Shown: one piece after another, positions 8,059 through 16,378 of the stretch | How positions within the stretch are numbered: position 1 is the stretch's first letter | Layout: each line of letters starts with the position of its first letter | From: Levilactobacillus huananensis | Lineage (GTDB): Bacteria; Bacillota; Bacilli; Lactobacillales; Lactobacillaceae | DNA length: 64,000 nucleotides | Reading direction: 5' to 3' | Assembly: GCF_003946145.1 (NCBI RefSeq) | Contig: NZ_RHOC01000006.1 | Span: forward strand, 62,001 to 126,000 | The notes under the pieces: model-generated | Told to the model about the DNA's origin: nothing | Databases searched by the model: none | The model's input: only the letters and a program-made list of their open reading frames with translations | Translations under genes and position numbers: made by a program

Positions 8059-8439
8059 ATGAACAAAAATAAATTGATGCGGATCGGGGCGTTCGCAAAA
8101 GCCGCTAACGTCACGATTCGAACAGTCAGATATTACTTAGAGTGTGGCTTACTACCACCAGAAAAGCGCAATAAAAACAATCAACGGGTCTTTGATGATG
8201 AAGACCTCCACTGGATAACCAACTTGCATTATTTGCGAGCAGCTGGCATGTCGATTATTGAACTGCAGCACTATACCACCTTAGTCCGTGAAGGTGCTAG
8301 CAGCTTACCGCAACGAATTGAACTAATGCGAGAACAGCGTAAGCACGTCATCGCTTCAATTGCGGATAAGCAGGCACAGCTGAAAGTGATCGATCATAAG
8401 CTGGAACGGTATTTGGCGGGCGACAGCGCGGTGATGTGA
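8059..8439 (+). CDS. MerR-family transcriptional regulator
   Basis: A 126-residue regulator with the MerR helix-turn-helix (RIGAFAKAANVTIRTVRYYLECGLLPP) and a helical dimerisation region ending in a short tail. There is no long ligand domain. GGGAGG precedes ATG 8059; upstream in-frame sequence lacks a ribosome-binding site. The gene diverges from the SDR oxidoreductase 70 bp away and is the last intact gene before the left att repeat of the SCC-like element. Confidence 0.87.
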   Translation: MNKNKLMRIGAFAKAANVTIRTVRYYLECGLLPPEKRNKNNQRVFDDEDLHWITNLHYLRAAGMSIIELQHYTTLVREGASSLPQRIELMREQRKHVIASIADKQAQLKVIDHKLERYLAGDSAVM

Positions 8440-8447
8440 GCAAGATA

Positions 8448-8486
8448 AATAAGCAGGCCTCGATGGTTTCGGGGTCTGCTTATTGT
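8448..8486 (+). terminator. Terminator-like inverted repeat after merR
   Basis: AATAAGCAG pairs with CTGCTTATT, with further partial pairing inside (CCTCGA/TCGGGG). It begins 9 bp after the MerR stop. The trailing T run is weak. Confidence 0.5.
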
Positions 8487-8492
8487 CGTGGT

Positions 8493-8509
8493 GTTACTTA
8501 TGGTACGGA
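8493..8509. repeat. Degenerate second att core, left end
   Basis: GTTACTTATGGTACGGA matches the att core (ATCACTTATGATACGGA) with three changes. It lies about 60 bp outside the perfect left repeat, the same spacing as the paired cores at the rlmH end (19440 and 19501). Confidence 0.6.
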
Positions 8510-8533
8510 CTTCCATAACCATCCACTTAGCGG

Positions 8534-8569
8534 TTAATCCCAAGAAAAACCGCATCACTTATGATACGG
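8534..8569. repeat. Left attachment repeat of the SCC-like element
   Basis: A 36-bp sequence identical to 19485-19520, where it includes the end of rlmH. On the minus strand the core reads TATCATAAGTGATGCGG, followed by TTTTT. From memory this is nearly the core at the ends of staphylococcal SCC elements. It marks the chromosome-element junction distal to rlmH. Confidence 0.85.
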
Positions 8570-8660
8570 TGATCCGTAACGGACTACTTTGCGATTACTC
8601 CAAGTCAGTTGACTCAAGTATGATATACTGATTCTCATAAGTAAACTGTACATACAGCCT

Positions 8661-8693
8661 TAGAGCTCGTGGGTTCGATTCCCACTCCCGCTA
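8661..8693 (+). other. tRNA-derived 3' fragment
   Basis: GTGGGTTCGATTCCCAC (8669-8685) is a perfect T-arm, followed by TCCCGCT and a discriminator A. This is the 3' third of a tRNA. No matching acceptor 5' strand or anticodon arm lies upstream, so it is not a functional tRNA. It is probably a relic of a tRNA-targeting element or of a recombination junction. Confidence 0.55.
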
Positions 8694-8769
8694 TCTGCCA
8701 TTACCGGTTCTAAGCACCGTGCTCATATCTCTATTCTCAAGTTGTCTCTACGATACCTTGAAGGGGGTA

Positions 8770-8874
8770 ATGGATATGTATATTTTACTCGCCATCTTAG
8801 CTGTGTCTCTGGTTTTCTTACCAGCGGGGTGCTTAATCCGGTGCAGGGGTAATTTGCAAATCACTCACAACTAA
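8770..8874 (+). CDS. Small hydrophobic peptide, possible type I toxin
   Basis: A 34-codon frame (begins MDMYILLAILAVSL) encodes one hydrophobic segment of about 18 residues followed by a polar, basic tail with three cysteines. AAGGGGGT lies directly upstream and a good terminator follows within 10 bp, so it has the form of a self-contained small transcription unit. The build resembles small membrane toxins of type I toxin-antitoxin systems, but no known family is recognised and no antisense RNA has been shown. The gene lies just inside the left att repeat. Confidence 0.45.
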   Translation: MDMYILLAILAVSLVFLPAGCLIRCRGNLQITHN

Positions 8875-8880
8875 TGGATC

Positions 8881-8911
8881 TGGGCTAGTTTAACGGCTAG
8901 CCCATTTTTTA
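8881..8911 (+). terminator. Rho-independent terminator of the small peptide gene
   Basis: TGGGCTAG pairs perfectly with CTAGCCCA around an 8-nt loop and is followed by TTTTTT. Confidence 0.85.
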
Positions 8912-9212
8912 TATGATGAATTCAACCACCGGGGTATCAGGCAGCTTAGGGCTGACCTGCCTACCCCTATAGTAAATACTCAGACTAAACTCATGCAAGA
9001 ATAATCTCAAAATACGTAAACCTCAATTGCAACGACCTAAGGAATGAACGGGTCACGTTCATTTCGTAAGGAGTAGAAGCGTCTGCACTTTGACGCGATA
9101 GCTAAGATGGTCCTCATAATCTACGAGAATAATCAAGCCAAAATATACCCGACAAATCATCTAAAATGAATTGGCTACTATCCCTGATACATCAGCAATT
9201 ACTCACTAGGAT

Positions 9213-9253
9213 TAAAAAAAATACGGCGGTGCCCCTATAAGGCCCCGCCGTAT
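9213..9253 (-). terminator. Terminator of the cch-ccrA-ccrB transcript
   Basis: ATACGGCGG pairs with CCGCCGTAT, with an inner GGGG/CCCC-rich part, and the minus strand continues into TTTTTTTT. It lies 185 bp downstream of the ccrB stop. The bases between (9254-9437) hold no gene but contain the repeat shared with 3022-3079. Confidence 0.85.
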
Positions 9254-9437
9254 ATCTGTCTAGTTCATTGGCCTACAAATATCTGCCCGTAAACCCGTAA
9301 AATTCGAGTGACATAATATATGCAAGATGTTCTAATATATACATACGTATAATCTAACGGGATATCGGGAAAAACTTAGCTACATTCATGTCTCATAGAT
9401 ACTTGTGCTCTCCCGCAGTATCCCCGTTCTCCCGTTC

Positions 9438-11066
9438 TCAAATGACCAGGTGAATACTCCGACCATGCAAAAAGGCAATGCCTTCATCAGACATTGCCTC
9501 TGTGTATTCTGCCAACTCCTCCGTTACGTCGCTATCGAATCTCATGTGTACCCATACTAGCTTCTCCTTGCGGTCAAAAGTGATTTTCTCGATGAAACAT
9601 TGGTAGATATATTTCAATGTATCCGTATCACGTCCCTGAACCACCTCAGCAATCAACTTGAGTAATTGCGTCACATTTTCCACCGACAAGCTAGAATCCG
9701 ACTGTACATCGCGTTCCCGTAGCGCTCTTAGCTCTGACTCAAGCCCTACCTGATCACCCAGCAACTGATGAATTCTTGGCTCCAAGTCCGATTTCAGCGT
9801 TGGCTCCTCATCAACTGTCGACTGTAATCGCCGCAACTTTTGGGTCAATGCATTGATATCACGCTGCTTGTTTGCGATGATTTCGTCTAATGCCTTTCGT
9901 TGATTAGCTTCACTAGCCTTCATCCGTTTAACAACGGCCTGTCCAACCTCTGGATCACTCAGTACCATCCTTAGTTTCAGAGCAACCAACTTCTCTGCCT
10001 CATCGGCTCGAATGCTATTGGCGTGGCAAACAGCTGAACCCTTACTACGAAAGTTAGCACAACTATAGTAGCGAATACGCTTTTTCGTCCCATCCTTTAA
10101 AGTATTAGTCGTATTGCTAGCCCTCATAGCACCCCCACACTCTGGACAACGTAGTAACCCTGTCAGAACATTGGTCCCCAGGTGATTCCACTTGGGCGTG
10201 TGCCTCTGGACCTTCAAACGTCGTTGTGTGCGTTCCCAGACATCTTGACTAATGATAGTCTCATGCTTACCTTCAACCACGATAGGATGCTCACTACGGC
10301 CCTTACGGCGCTTTAGCTCCCATTGCTCGTACTTTGCATATTGAATTTTCCCCACATATAAAGGATTATTCAAGATATCATGTACAGCCGTTGTCGAAAA
10401 TGCATTATCGCGCTTAGTACGATACCCACGATGATTCAATTCATTAGCAATAGCTCGTAGTCCTCGTTGCTGCAGGTAGCTGTCAAAGATGAAACGAACG
10501 ATGCTCGCCTCATCCTCGTTGACTGCAAGAATTTTAGTCCCATCTTCCGTCTTGACGTTGTCATAGCCGAGCACCCGATTGCCATTCATATAACCCTCAC
10601 GAGCACGCCGTTTCATACCTAGAACGACATTCTCGCCGATTTCATTACGCTCAAACTCACTGACACTGGCCATGACTTGTAGCATCAGCTTACCGGAAGC
10701 TGTATCCACTCTAAAGTTCTCGCTGATTGAGTAAAGTTCGATGTTATGGGACTGCAGAATATCAACGATTTCAAGTAGTAATTTTACATTACGCGCAAGC
10801 CGCGAACTCTTCCAAACAATCACCGTATCGAAGGCGGTATGTTCAGCATCGCCCAGTAGCTTTTGAAGCTTCTTACGCTTCTTGAGCGATTTACCAGAGA
10901 TACCACGATCAGCATAGACTTCTACCAAATCAAGGTTTTGCCGTCGACAGTAGTTCTTGATTGTCTGGATTTGTGCATCGATCGAGTAACCTTGCTCTGC
11001 CTGTTCAGTTGTTGACACCCGAACGTAAGCCACTGCGCGCCGCTGTTTCACTGCTACACTATCCAT
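9438..11066 (-). CDS. ccrB: CcrB-like large serine recombinase
   Basis: A 542-residue cassette chromosome recombinase. The N-terminal resolvase domain has the catalytic serine at about position 18 (YVRVSTTEQ) and the arginine motif SRLARN. The recombinase domain and a zinc ribbon (CPECGGAM ... YYSCANF ... C) follow, then a coiled coil at ~380-470. The zinc-ribbon segment (SNTTNTLKDGTKKRIRYYSC) closely matches staphylococcal CcrB/CcrC as I remember it. GGAGGAGC precedes ATG 11066, which overlaps the ccrA end by 8 bp, so the two are translationally coupled. Together with CcrA it should excise and insert the element at rlmH. Gene symbol by homology. Confidence 0.92.
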   Translation of the reverse strand: MDSVAVKQRRAVAYVRVSTTEQAEQGYSIDAQIQTIKNYCRRQNLDLVEVYADRGISGKSLKKRKKLQKLLGDAEHTAFDTVIVWKSSRLARNVKLLLEIVDILQSHNIELYSISENFRVDTASGKLMLQVMASVSEFERNEIGENVVLGMKRRAREGYMNGNRVLGYDNVKTEDGTKILAVNEDEASIVRFIFDSYLQQRGLRAIANELNHRGYRTKRDNAFSTTAVHDILNNPLYVGKIQYAKYEQWELKRRKGRSEHPIVVEGKHETIISQDVWERTQRRLKVQRHTPKWNHLGTNVLTGLLRCPECGGAMRASNTTNTLKDGTKKRIRYYSCANFRSKGSAVCHANSIRADEAEKLVALKLRMVLSDPEVGQAVVKRMKASEANQRKALDEIIANKQRDINALTQKLRRLQSTVDEEPTLKSDLEPRIHQLLGDQVGLESELRALRERDVQSDSSLSVENVTQLLKLIAEVVQGRDTDTLKYIYQCFIEKITFDRKEKLVWVHMRFDSDVTEELAEYTEAMSDEGIAFLHGRSIHLVI

Positions 11067-12390
11067 TTTTAAGCTCCTCCTCTAAGTCAATAAGATTGAC
11101 ACTAATCCATCTATTCATATAAACACCCAAAACCAACCCTTGCTTGTTGATTTCGACCCTATCTAGTAATCCTTGCCAAAGTTCACTTGCCACCTTGCTT
11201 GGCCCTGTAAAAGCCTGGGCAAGGTCAGCTATGGACGTTTGATATTGGCTTAATTTAGCCTGTCTCTCTTCTTCTGTCCGCCTGTCTGAGAGCAATATTG
11301 ACGCATATTCCTTTGGTGAAATTTGGCCATCCTCCAGTTCACTTAGCAACTGTTTCTTATCACACACAGGGTGGAAATTCATCTGGCGATTAGCCTTAGA
11401 CGCTAATAATGTTTGCCAATTTGACTCCCTCAGTAAGTAACCCAATCGAGTAAAAATCACCTGCTCGATGACATCCGCCGGTAGCGATATGCTATGACCT
11501 GATTGCCGACAACTATAGTATCGATATCGTTTACCAGTAGCGGGTTTACTAACAGCTTCCGGCTTTAGCTTTCGCCGACAATAGGGACACACCACTATCC
11601 CATGAAGCCAAAAGTCATCATACTTTTTCACCACATGGTTTCCAGTTCGTTTCTCTTGGACCTTATCGAATAGCGACTGAGATATCAGTGGCGGGAAATT
11701 CTCTACTCCCGTATAATGTGAATTTCTTAGTATTCTCGCTACATGGGGCTGTTTTAGGCTGAGGCCAAAATGATGATTGCATTCAGATGTTAGACGTCGG
11801 TAACCAAGTGCCGTTGACACATAGCGTTGGAATAGCCAGCGTACTACAGGTGCCGACTCCTGATTTACTACGGCTCGCATAGTTTGGCGCTCGTAATCGT
11901 ATCCATAAGGCACTTTACTGCTAGAGACCTTCCCTTGCCGAATACGCTCGGCTAAAGCACTGGCTTGATTTTCCCGCGTTACCGACCTTTCAAATTCCGC
12001 TACGGCACCGAACATCGTTAGCTGCAGCCGTCCGCTAGCAGAATCCGTGACATCAGCTTCCATGAAGCTACGAATCACGACATTATTTTTCTGACAGAGA
12101 TCAAAGAAGTCTATTAAATCGTGTAAGTTACGCGCTAGCCTATTTAGTCGGTAAACTAACACAACACTAACATCTGGCTGCTTGACGGCCTGACATAGCC
12201 GTTTAAACCCCTCTCGTCTTGTCGTAGAACCTGATAGGCCCTCATCAGCAAAGATGGCGGCTAGCGCCATCTCATGATTGCTAGTCGCCATCTCTTTGAT
12301 AATAGAACGTTGTACTGATAGTGAGTAATGGTCTGTACCAACTTGTCGTTGAGTTGATACTCTTACATACCCCACAGCTTTATTCATCAT
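11059..12390 (-). CDS. ccrA: CcrA-like large serine recombinase
   Basis: A 443-residue large serine recombinase, close in length to staphylococcal CcrA (about 449). The catalytic serine is at about position 12 (GYVRVSTQRQ) and the YRLNRLARNLHDL motif matches CcrA-type YRLNRLHRNLK. A recombinase domain and a zinc-binding motif (CPYCRRKL ... YYSCRQSG) follow. The C-terminal region after the coiled coil is shorter than in CcrB, as in staphylococci. AGGTGA precedes the start, which overlaps a small upstream gene. In SCC elements CcrA and CcrB act together, with CcrA needed for direction and site choice. Confidence 0.9.
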   Translation of the reverse strand: MMNKAVGYVRVSTQRQVGTDHYSLSVQRSIIKEMATSNHEMALAAIFADEGLSGSTTRREGFKRLCQAVKQPDVSVVLVYRLNRLARNLHDLIDFFDLCQKNNVVIRSFMEADVTDSASGRLQLTMFGAVAEFERSVTRENQASALAERIRQGKVSSSKVPYGYDYERQTMRAVVNQESAPVVRWLFQRYVSTALGYRRLTSECNHHFGLSLKQPHVARILRNSHYTGVENFPPLISQSLFDKVQEKRTGNHVVKKYDDFWLHGIVVCPYCRRKLKPEAVSKPATGKRYRYYSCRQSGHSISLPADVIEQVIFTRLGYLLRESNWQTLLASKANRQMNFHPVCDKKQLLSELEDGQISPKEYASILLSDRRTEEERQAKLSQYQTSIADLAQAFTGPSKVASELWQGLLDRVEINKQGLVLGVYMNRWISVNLIDLEEELKNG

Positions 12391-12487
12391 CGTTCACCTG
12401 CTTTTCATGATGCCAGAGGACATGCTCTAGAAGGGCTGTAGCTACCTCGTCAGCAAATTCATCGAGTGATATTTCATTTTTCACCAT
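12380..12487 (-). CDS. Small acidic protein between cch and ccrA
   Basis: A 35-residue frame that begins MVKNEISLDEFADEVATALL and ends HHEKQVNDDE. It overlaps the end of the cch-like gene by 14 bp and the start of ccrA by 11 bp, and has a GGGGG ribosome-binding sequence. Tight overlaps on both sides argue that it is translated in the operon. The sequence predicts one acidic amphipathic helix. No family recognised. It could be a small partner of Cch or Ccr, or only a coupling frame that brings ribosomes to ccrA. Confidence 0.5.
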   Translation of the reverse strand: MVKNEISLDEFADEVATALLEHVLWHHEKQVNDDE

Positions 12488-14279
12488 GATTAGCGCCCCC
12501 TTCATTGCCTAGAATCTGGTCAATATCATCATCTGGTTCAGTCGTATTGAACATCTGATTCAAAATCTGAGGATTCGTGCTTGGAGTTTCAGACGTGCTG
12601 GCATTTTTTAAGTTGCCGTTCTCATTGAAGGCCTGTCGTTGCGAGAAATCTTCTTGGTCTACATCTGGAATTACAATTGAGACAACCGCGCGACGCTTCC
12701 CCTGTATCTTCACTCGAGCAGTGTTACGATCCGACTCATTTCTCAGGTATCCGGCCTGCTTAAACGATGATAAAACGATTTTATCGCTCTGGGCGCGTAG
12801 CTCTTTAATTACTATCGTCTTGAAACTATTGGGGTAAAGGTCAACGTAAAGCTCTTTACCTACCATCGAAATCTGGCCAATTACTTCGGCATGAGGAACC
12901 GTCACACCTTTAATAATCAACTGAGACTGGTGAGCCTTGAGATAATCAATCAACTTTGAATATACACGAGAGGCGATGTTCGTCGACCAATTGGCTTTAG
13001 AATTTTCAATAGCAAAAGTCATAATTCTCTCGGCATCGATATCAAATTCTGCCGGAAAACATTTATTCATGGCAAGCGCAGTCATCCCCAGCACTGCAAA
13101 TTTCACCGCTAGTCGGTCACGGTAAACCGAGTCATCCATCATAGCCTTTGCTCGGTCAACTAACTTTGGAAATTTAGCAATCACTGCTTCACGGTTGGTT
13201 AGCACCCACGTCGCAAACGGCGTTAGCAAATGACCATAGTCTTGATTGCACACTGCTCGAACCAATTCTGCCTCTTCTGCAGAACGTGTCCATGTCACAG
13301 AATCAAATTCAATCACCCGCGTTCGCAGCCCGTCGTTTTCTGCCGTAATCGTCCCGTCGAGTAATCCATGCTCTCCGGTCACAAAAATAGTCGTTTGCCA
13401 TGAAGTTCCACTTTTTAGGGAAGCTTCTTTCGTGGCCCGGGCCTTGCTAGTTCCTTCGGCAAGGTTGTACACGACGTCGGTTAGCGAGCGTCCACTGTAG
13501 CGACTCACCTCGTCTAAGACGATTGGAATCCCTCTATCTCCAGAAAACATGATTGGAATGGCTGTGGGCGTCGCGCTAAAGCTTCTCATCAACGTTCCGG
13601 AAGCAGCTAAACGTGTTTGTCCCGACGTTGAGACAGCAAGTAATGAAGCCGTTGTCTTTCCCGTAGACGAATTACCAATCAACGAAAAAATAATACTACG
13701 TAGATCGCTGTACGCGTCGGAAAGTGGCGCCAGTAAAACGCTAGACAACCCAGCAACAACGGCAAAGACTAATGCTACATTGTCCGAAATTTTATCGTAC
13801 ATGTTAAACCATCCTTCCCTAGTTCCTTCTGGCGTTAAATCGAACGCATCCGATTTTAAAAAGCCGTCACGCTTTCCATTCAAACTAATTAATTTGTCCG
13901 CACCAAACTCAGACTCGTTTAGCCAACCAATTGAGTGATACGACAACTCAATAGATATGCACCGTCGTTGGGCTACCAGATATTTAAGGAGTTGAAGCTT
14001 GTTGGTAGGGGTAACCCCTACCCCAATACCAACCAAGGACTCAACTTCACGGGAAGTAAGCTGAGTTGCGGCGACTTCCGTTTCTACTACGTCATGTCGG
14101 CTATTTGTATATTGAAGAATATAGCGTTCTTCTCCATCCTCTAGGGACGAAAAGCCCGTAGTAAAAGCCATGGGTGGACAAAGATAGACGTATCCTTTCT
14201 CCTTCACGTTATAGCAGAACAAACCGTTTTCTCCCAGCTGATAGCTAGCCGGGATCTTAATTTCATTCCAAGGAGTCAA
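12474..14279 (-). CDS. cch: DUF927 helicase/ATPase, Cch-like
   Basis: About 601 residues from TTG 14279, which has AAGGAGG 8 nt upstream; ATG at 14297 is the alternative start. The N-terminal ~190 residues form the DUF927 domain (WNEIKIPASYQLGENGL). Walker A (IGNSSTGKTT) is at ~201-210, Walker B (IPIVLDEVSR) at ~251-260, and an arginine-finger-like GLRTRV follows. In SCC elements, Cch proteins are AAA+ helicases thought to replicate the excised circle. The gene is upstream of ccrA in the same orientation, exactly as in SCC. It shares 17 bp with the preceding wHTH-like gene. Symbol by homology and context. Confidence 0.82.
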   Translation of the reverse strand: MTPWNEIKIPASYQLGENGLFCYNVKEKGYVYLCPPMAFTTGFSSLEDGEERYILQYTNSRHDVVETEVAATQLTSREVESLVGIGVGVTPTNKLQLLKYLVAQRRCISIELSYHSIGWLNESEFGADKLISLNGKRDGFLKSDAFDLTPEGTREGWFNMYDKISDNVALVFAVVAGLSSVLLAPLSDAYSDLRSIIFSLIGNSSTGKTTASLLAVSTSGQTRLAASGTLMRSFSATPTAIPIMFSGDRGIPIVLDEVSRYSGRSLTDVVYNLAEGTSKARATKEASLKSGTSWQTTIFVTGEHGLLDGTITAENDGLRTRVIEFDSVTWTRSAEEAELVRAVCNQDYGHLLTPFATWVLTNREAVIAKFPKLVDRAKAMMDDSVYRDRLAVKFAVLGMTALAMNKCFPAEFDIDAERIMTFAIENSKANWSTNIASRVYSKLIDYLKAHQSQLIIKGVTVPHAEVIGQISMVGKELYVDLYPNSFKTIVIKELRAQSDKIVLSSFKQAGYLRNESDRNTARVKIQGKRRAVVSIVIPDVDQEDFSQRQAFNENGNLKNASTSETPSTNPQILNQMFNTTEPDDDIDQILGNEGGANHGEK

Positions 14280-14601
14280 GAACTTCGCCTCCTTCATCCG
14301 TGTGTTCTGGCATATTGGGTTTGCGCTTGGCTTTATACTTGGTCTTTGATTCGCCGCAGACTTCATAGGTATTGGTTCCAACTTTCCGAATCCAACCCCT
14401 GTCGACCGCGGCAGCAATCGCACCATAAACCTGGCGCTTCGAATAACCTTCATCCTCCGCCTGTGAGACTAATTCAGCCGTTTTTACGCATTCGCCAACA
14501 GCATAGTCATTCAATTCAATCTGAATCCCGGGTAATCCAAAAGGATGACTGACACGATCCTCACGATATGACCCTAAGTTACTTTCTTTTCCATCAGACA
14601 T
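14263..14601 (-). CDS. Small winged-helix-like protein, first gene of the cch-ccr operon
   Basis: A 112-residue protein. Its central part (CVKTAELVSQAEDEGYSKRQVYGAIAAAVDRGWIRKVGTNTYEV) reads as a helix-turn-helix followed by a wing. The tail is charged (KTKYKAKRKPN). It is preceded by AGAGGA and its end overlaps the start of the Cch-like gene, so the two are coupled. A DNA-binding accessory role for Cch, such as origin recognition or autoregulation, would fit but is inference. Its upstream region (14602-14780) is shared with the divergent cargo gene and should hold both promoters. Confidence 0.65.
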   Translation of the reverse strand: MSDGKESNLGSYREDRVSHPFGLPGIQIELNDYAVGECVKTAELVSQAEDEGYSKRQVYGAIAAAVDRGWIRKVGTNTYEVCGESKTKYKAKRKPNMPEHTDEGGEVLDSLE

Positions 14602-14780
14602 TAAAATATCCTCTTTTCCAGCCTAGTCACACCCTCATTTGAAGACGCAACTAAGCTATAATAATTTCAAGAGGGATTGCTCCTTCTTGATGAATTCAGA
14701 TTACATCTGATGCAGGCCCTTAAATCTATACCCGCCTATTTTTTTTGAAAACACGGGTAGCCATATAACTAGGAGACATT

Positions 14781-16259
14781 ATGTCAACAAATAATTTCGA
14801 ACTGGATTCACATGACCTCACAACTATTGCCATTGAAGCAGAAAAAATCTTGAATCACGAAAATCTAGGAAACACATCATCACTAAACAACGTTCATTCA
14901 GCTAAATCAAATTCACCTTTAGATAAGAAGGTCAAGAAAATAGTAAAAGACACTCTACCCCAACAAGACAGCGACGACTCAGTATATCTATTCGAAGCCA
15001 TTCCATGGCTAGCCGCAATTTCCGCTTCCAATACCCTAGTAGGTGGTCGAGAAGAACCAGCCCTCAAAAATCGGTATACTGTCCTCAAGAACAAAAATGA
15101 GAGTTTAACAAAAATCGTCGATATTCAAAATGATAAGTTCGGGTATGAAACCATTCATCACTCGCAGGCATATCACTATAGTCAAAATCTGATTCATGGA
15201 AACAAACACATCGGAGAAAGTGTGCTTGGAGAAATTGTTACTACGTTGAATGGTACAGCGGAAATTCCAAATTACATGGAACAGACTACTAAGAGCATTG
15301 ATTTATTGAATGTATTACTTGAGCAATTTGCTGTTACAAATTCATTTAATACCGCAAACAACGTTTCATCTGTCTTAGACAGAGTTGAAACTGACAACTC
15401 ATTCTCCAATGTTCAATCTCTAAAGTTTGAAAACCGATTTCCTTCTAACCTTGAAACTGAAGTTAAGAATCTGATTCAACAACTATACGCTGACCACCCA
15501 TTCACCAAGGAAGGTATTGCACTGTATTTAAAGCCTCTCCTAGTTCAAAGAGGGCTTTCAAGCACACCACCTACTAGCAACCCTTCTACTAAATCAGCAG
15601 TCTCCTCAACGCAAAAGGAACATTCTGCGCTCAATATACATCAAGGAATCGAACTATTTGCTGGAGTTAAGAATGAGCAATTAGGCACTAAGATAATCAC
15701 CAAGACTATCGACAACTTTAATACAATAAACTCTAGGTCTATAAAATCAGCACAACTAAAATCACAGATAAATTCTTATAAGGGTTTGTCTGCTAAGTCA
15801 ACGCATATAACTATTGAAGATTTTCTAAATTACGATATAAATAACGTTAGTTTAGTTAAACGTGTCGACAACATAAAACAGATTGACACTGCATCTATCA
15901 CTCAATTATTCGTTGCGCTAGATACCTTTCTTACCTGTGCCCTTTTAAAAAGCACTCAAGTAAAAACAACAACGTATCCTCTGCAAAGGGTCACTAATGC
16001 TCTTAAAAAATTCGACAATCAAATTGATGCAGGCACACTTGATGCATCCACGTTTTCGACAGAGTTATCCCAAGCCCTGACTGATGATTCCAATAAAATC
16101 ATCGACTATTTTAAACAATGGAACGAGAACTTTGCAGATTTACCGAATTCAGATCTGGATAAAATCAAAGAAACCGTTGCTAAAATACGGCCCATCATTA
16201 ATCAACTCAATCAGGCAACCAACCATACTAGCGATTGGGAAAATATTATCAACAACTAA
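14781..16259 (+). CDS. Unknown 492-residue cargo protein
   Basis: A long intact gene in the opposite direction to the ccr operon, with AGGAGA before ATG 14781. The protein is rich in Asn, Ser, Thr and Lys, has no signal peptide or membrane segment, and appears mostly helical. A short hydrophobic patch (YLFEAIPWLAAISASN) lies near residue 70. A Ser/Thr/Pro-rich linker near 265-285 separates an N-terminal and a C-terminal half. No catalytic or nucleotide-binding motif is visible and I recognise no family. Base composition is clearly more AT-rich than the core genes. It is the largest cargo gene and the best candidate for a new function. Confidence 0.75.
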   Translation: MSTNNFELDSHDLTTIAIEAEKILNHENLGNTSSLNNVHSAKSNSPLDKKVKKIVKDTLPQQDSDDSVYLFEAIPWLAAISASNTLVGGREEPALKNRYTVLKNKNESLTKIVDIQNDKFGYETIHHSQAYHYSQNLIHGNKHIGESVLGEIVTTLNGTAEIPNYMEQTTKSIDLLNVLLEQFAVTNSFNTANNVSSVLDRVETDNSFSNVQSLKFENRFPSNLETEVKNLIQQLYADHPFTKEGIALYLKPLLVQRGLSSTPPTSNPSTKSAVSSTQKEHSALNIHQGIELFAGVKNEQLGTKIITKTIDNFNTINSRSIKSAQLKSQINSYKGLSAKSTHITIEDFLNYDINNVSLVKRVDNIKQIDTASITQLFVALDTFLTCALLKSTQVKTTTYPLQRVTNALKKFDNQIDAGTLDASTFSTELSQALTDDSNKIIDYFKQWNENFADLPNSDLDKIKETVAKIRPIINQLNQATNHTSDWENIINN

Positions 16260-16375
16260 TGTGATTGCCTTTGTGCTTCTTTATTGGCTAAATCTACAAG
16301 TCTCACTAGCTCTGTAATGATAGCGGCGACAACCTTTAGGCCAATCCGTTGTAGAACAAACTTGTTTATCTTCAT
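16256..16375 (-). CDS. Small 39-residue protein
   Basis: A frame starting MKINKFVLQRIGLKVVAAII has GGAGGGG six bases upstream and begins 4 bp after the stop of the 100-residue gene, so it looks like the last gene of that operon. It predicts an amphipathic helix with a hydrophobic centre. Its end overlaps the 3' end of the convergent 492-residue gene by 4 bp. No family recognised. Confidence 0.5.
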   Translation of the reverse strand: MKINKFVLQRIGLKVVAAIITELVRLVDLANKEAQRQSH

Positions 16376-16378
16376 GCA

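Larger units (their letters stand above)
5306..8533. mobile_element. Decayed cassette segment left of the SCC-like element
   Basis: This segment lies between the fossil rlmH/att junction (5306) and the intact left repeat (8534). It contains a ccrB fossil at 7219-7275 and four intact accessory genes (GNAT, nuclease-like, SDR, MerR). With the fossils at both positions, the simplest reading is an older cassette that lost its recombinases and became fixed, later joined by a second cassette at rlmH. Its exact left limit is uncertain. Confidence 0.6.

Noticed and set aside
8600-8650. Another att core (TCATAAGTAA at about 8635)
   Set aside because: Only the CATAAGT part fits, on the opposite strand from the real cores; likely chance in AT-rich sequence.
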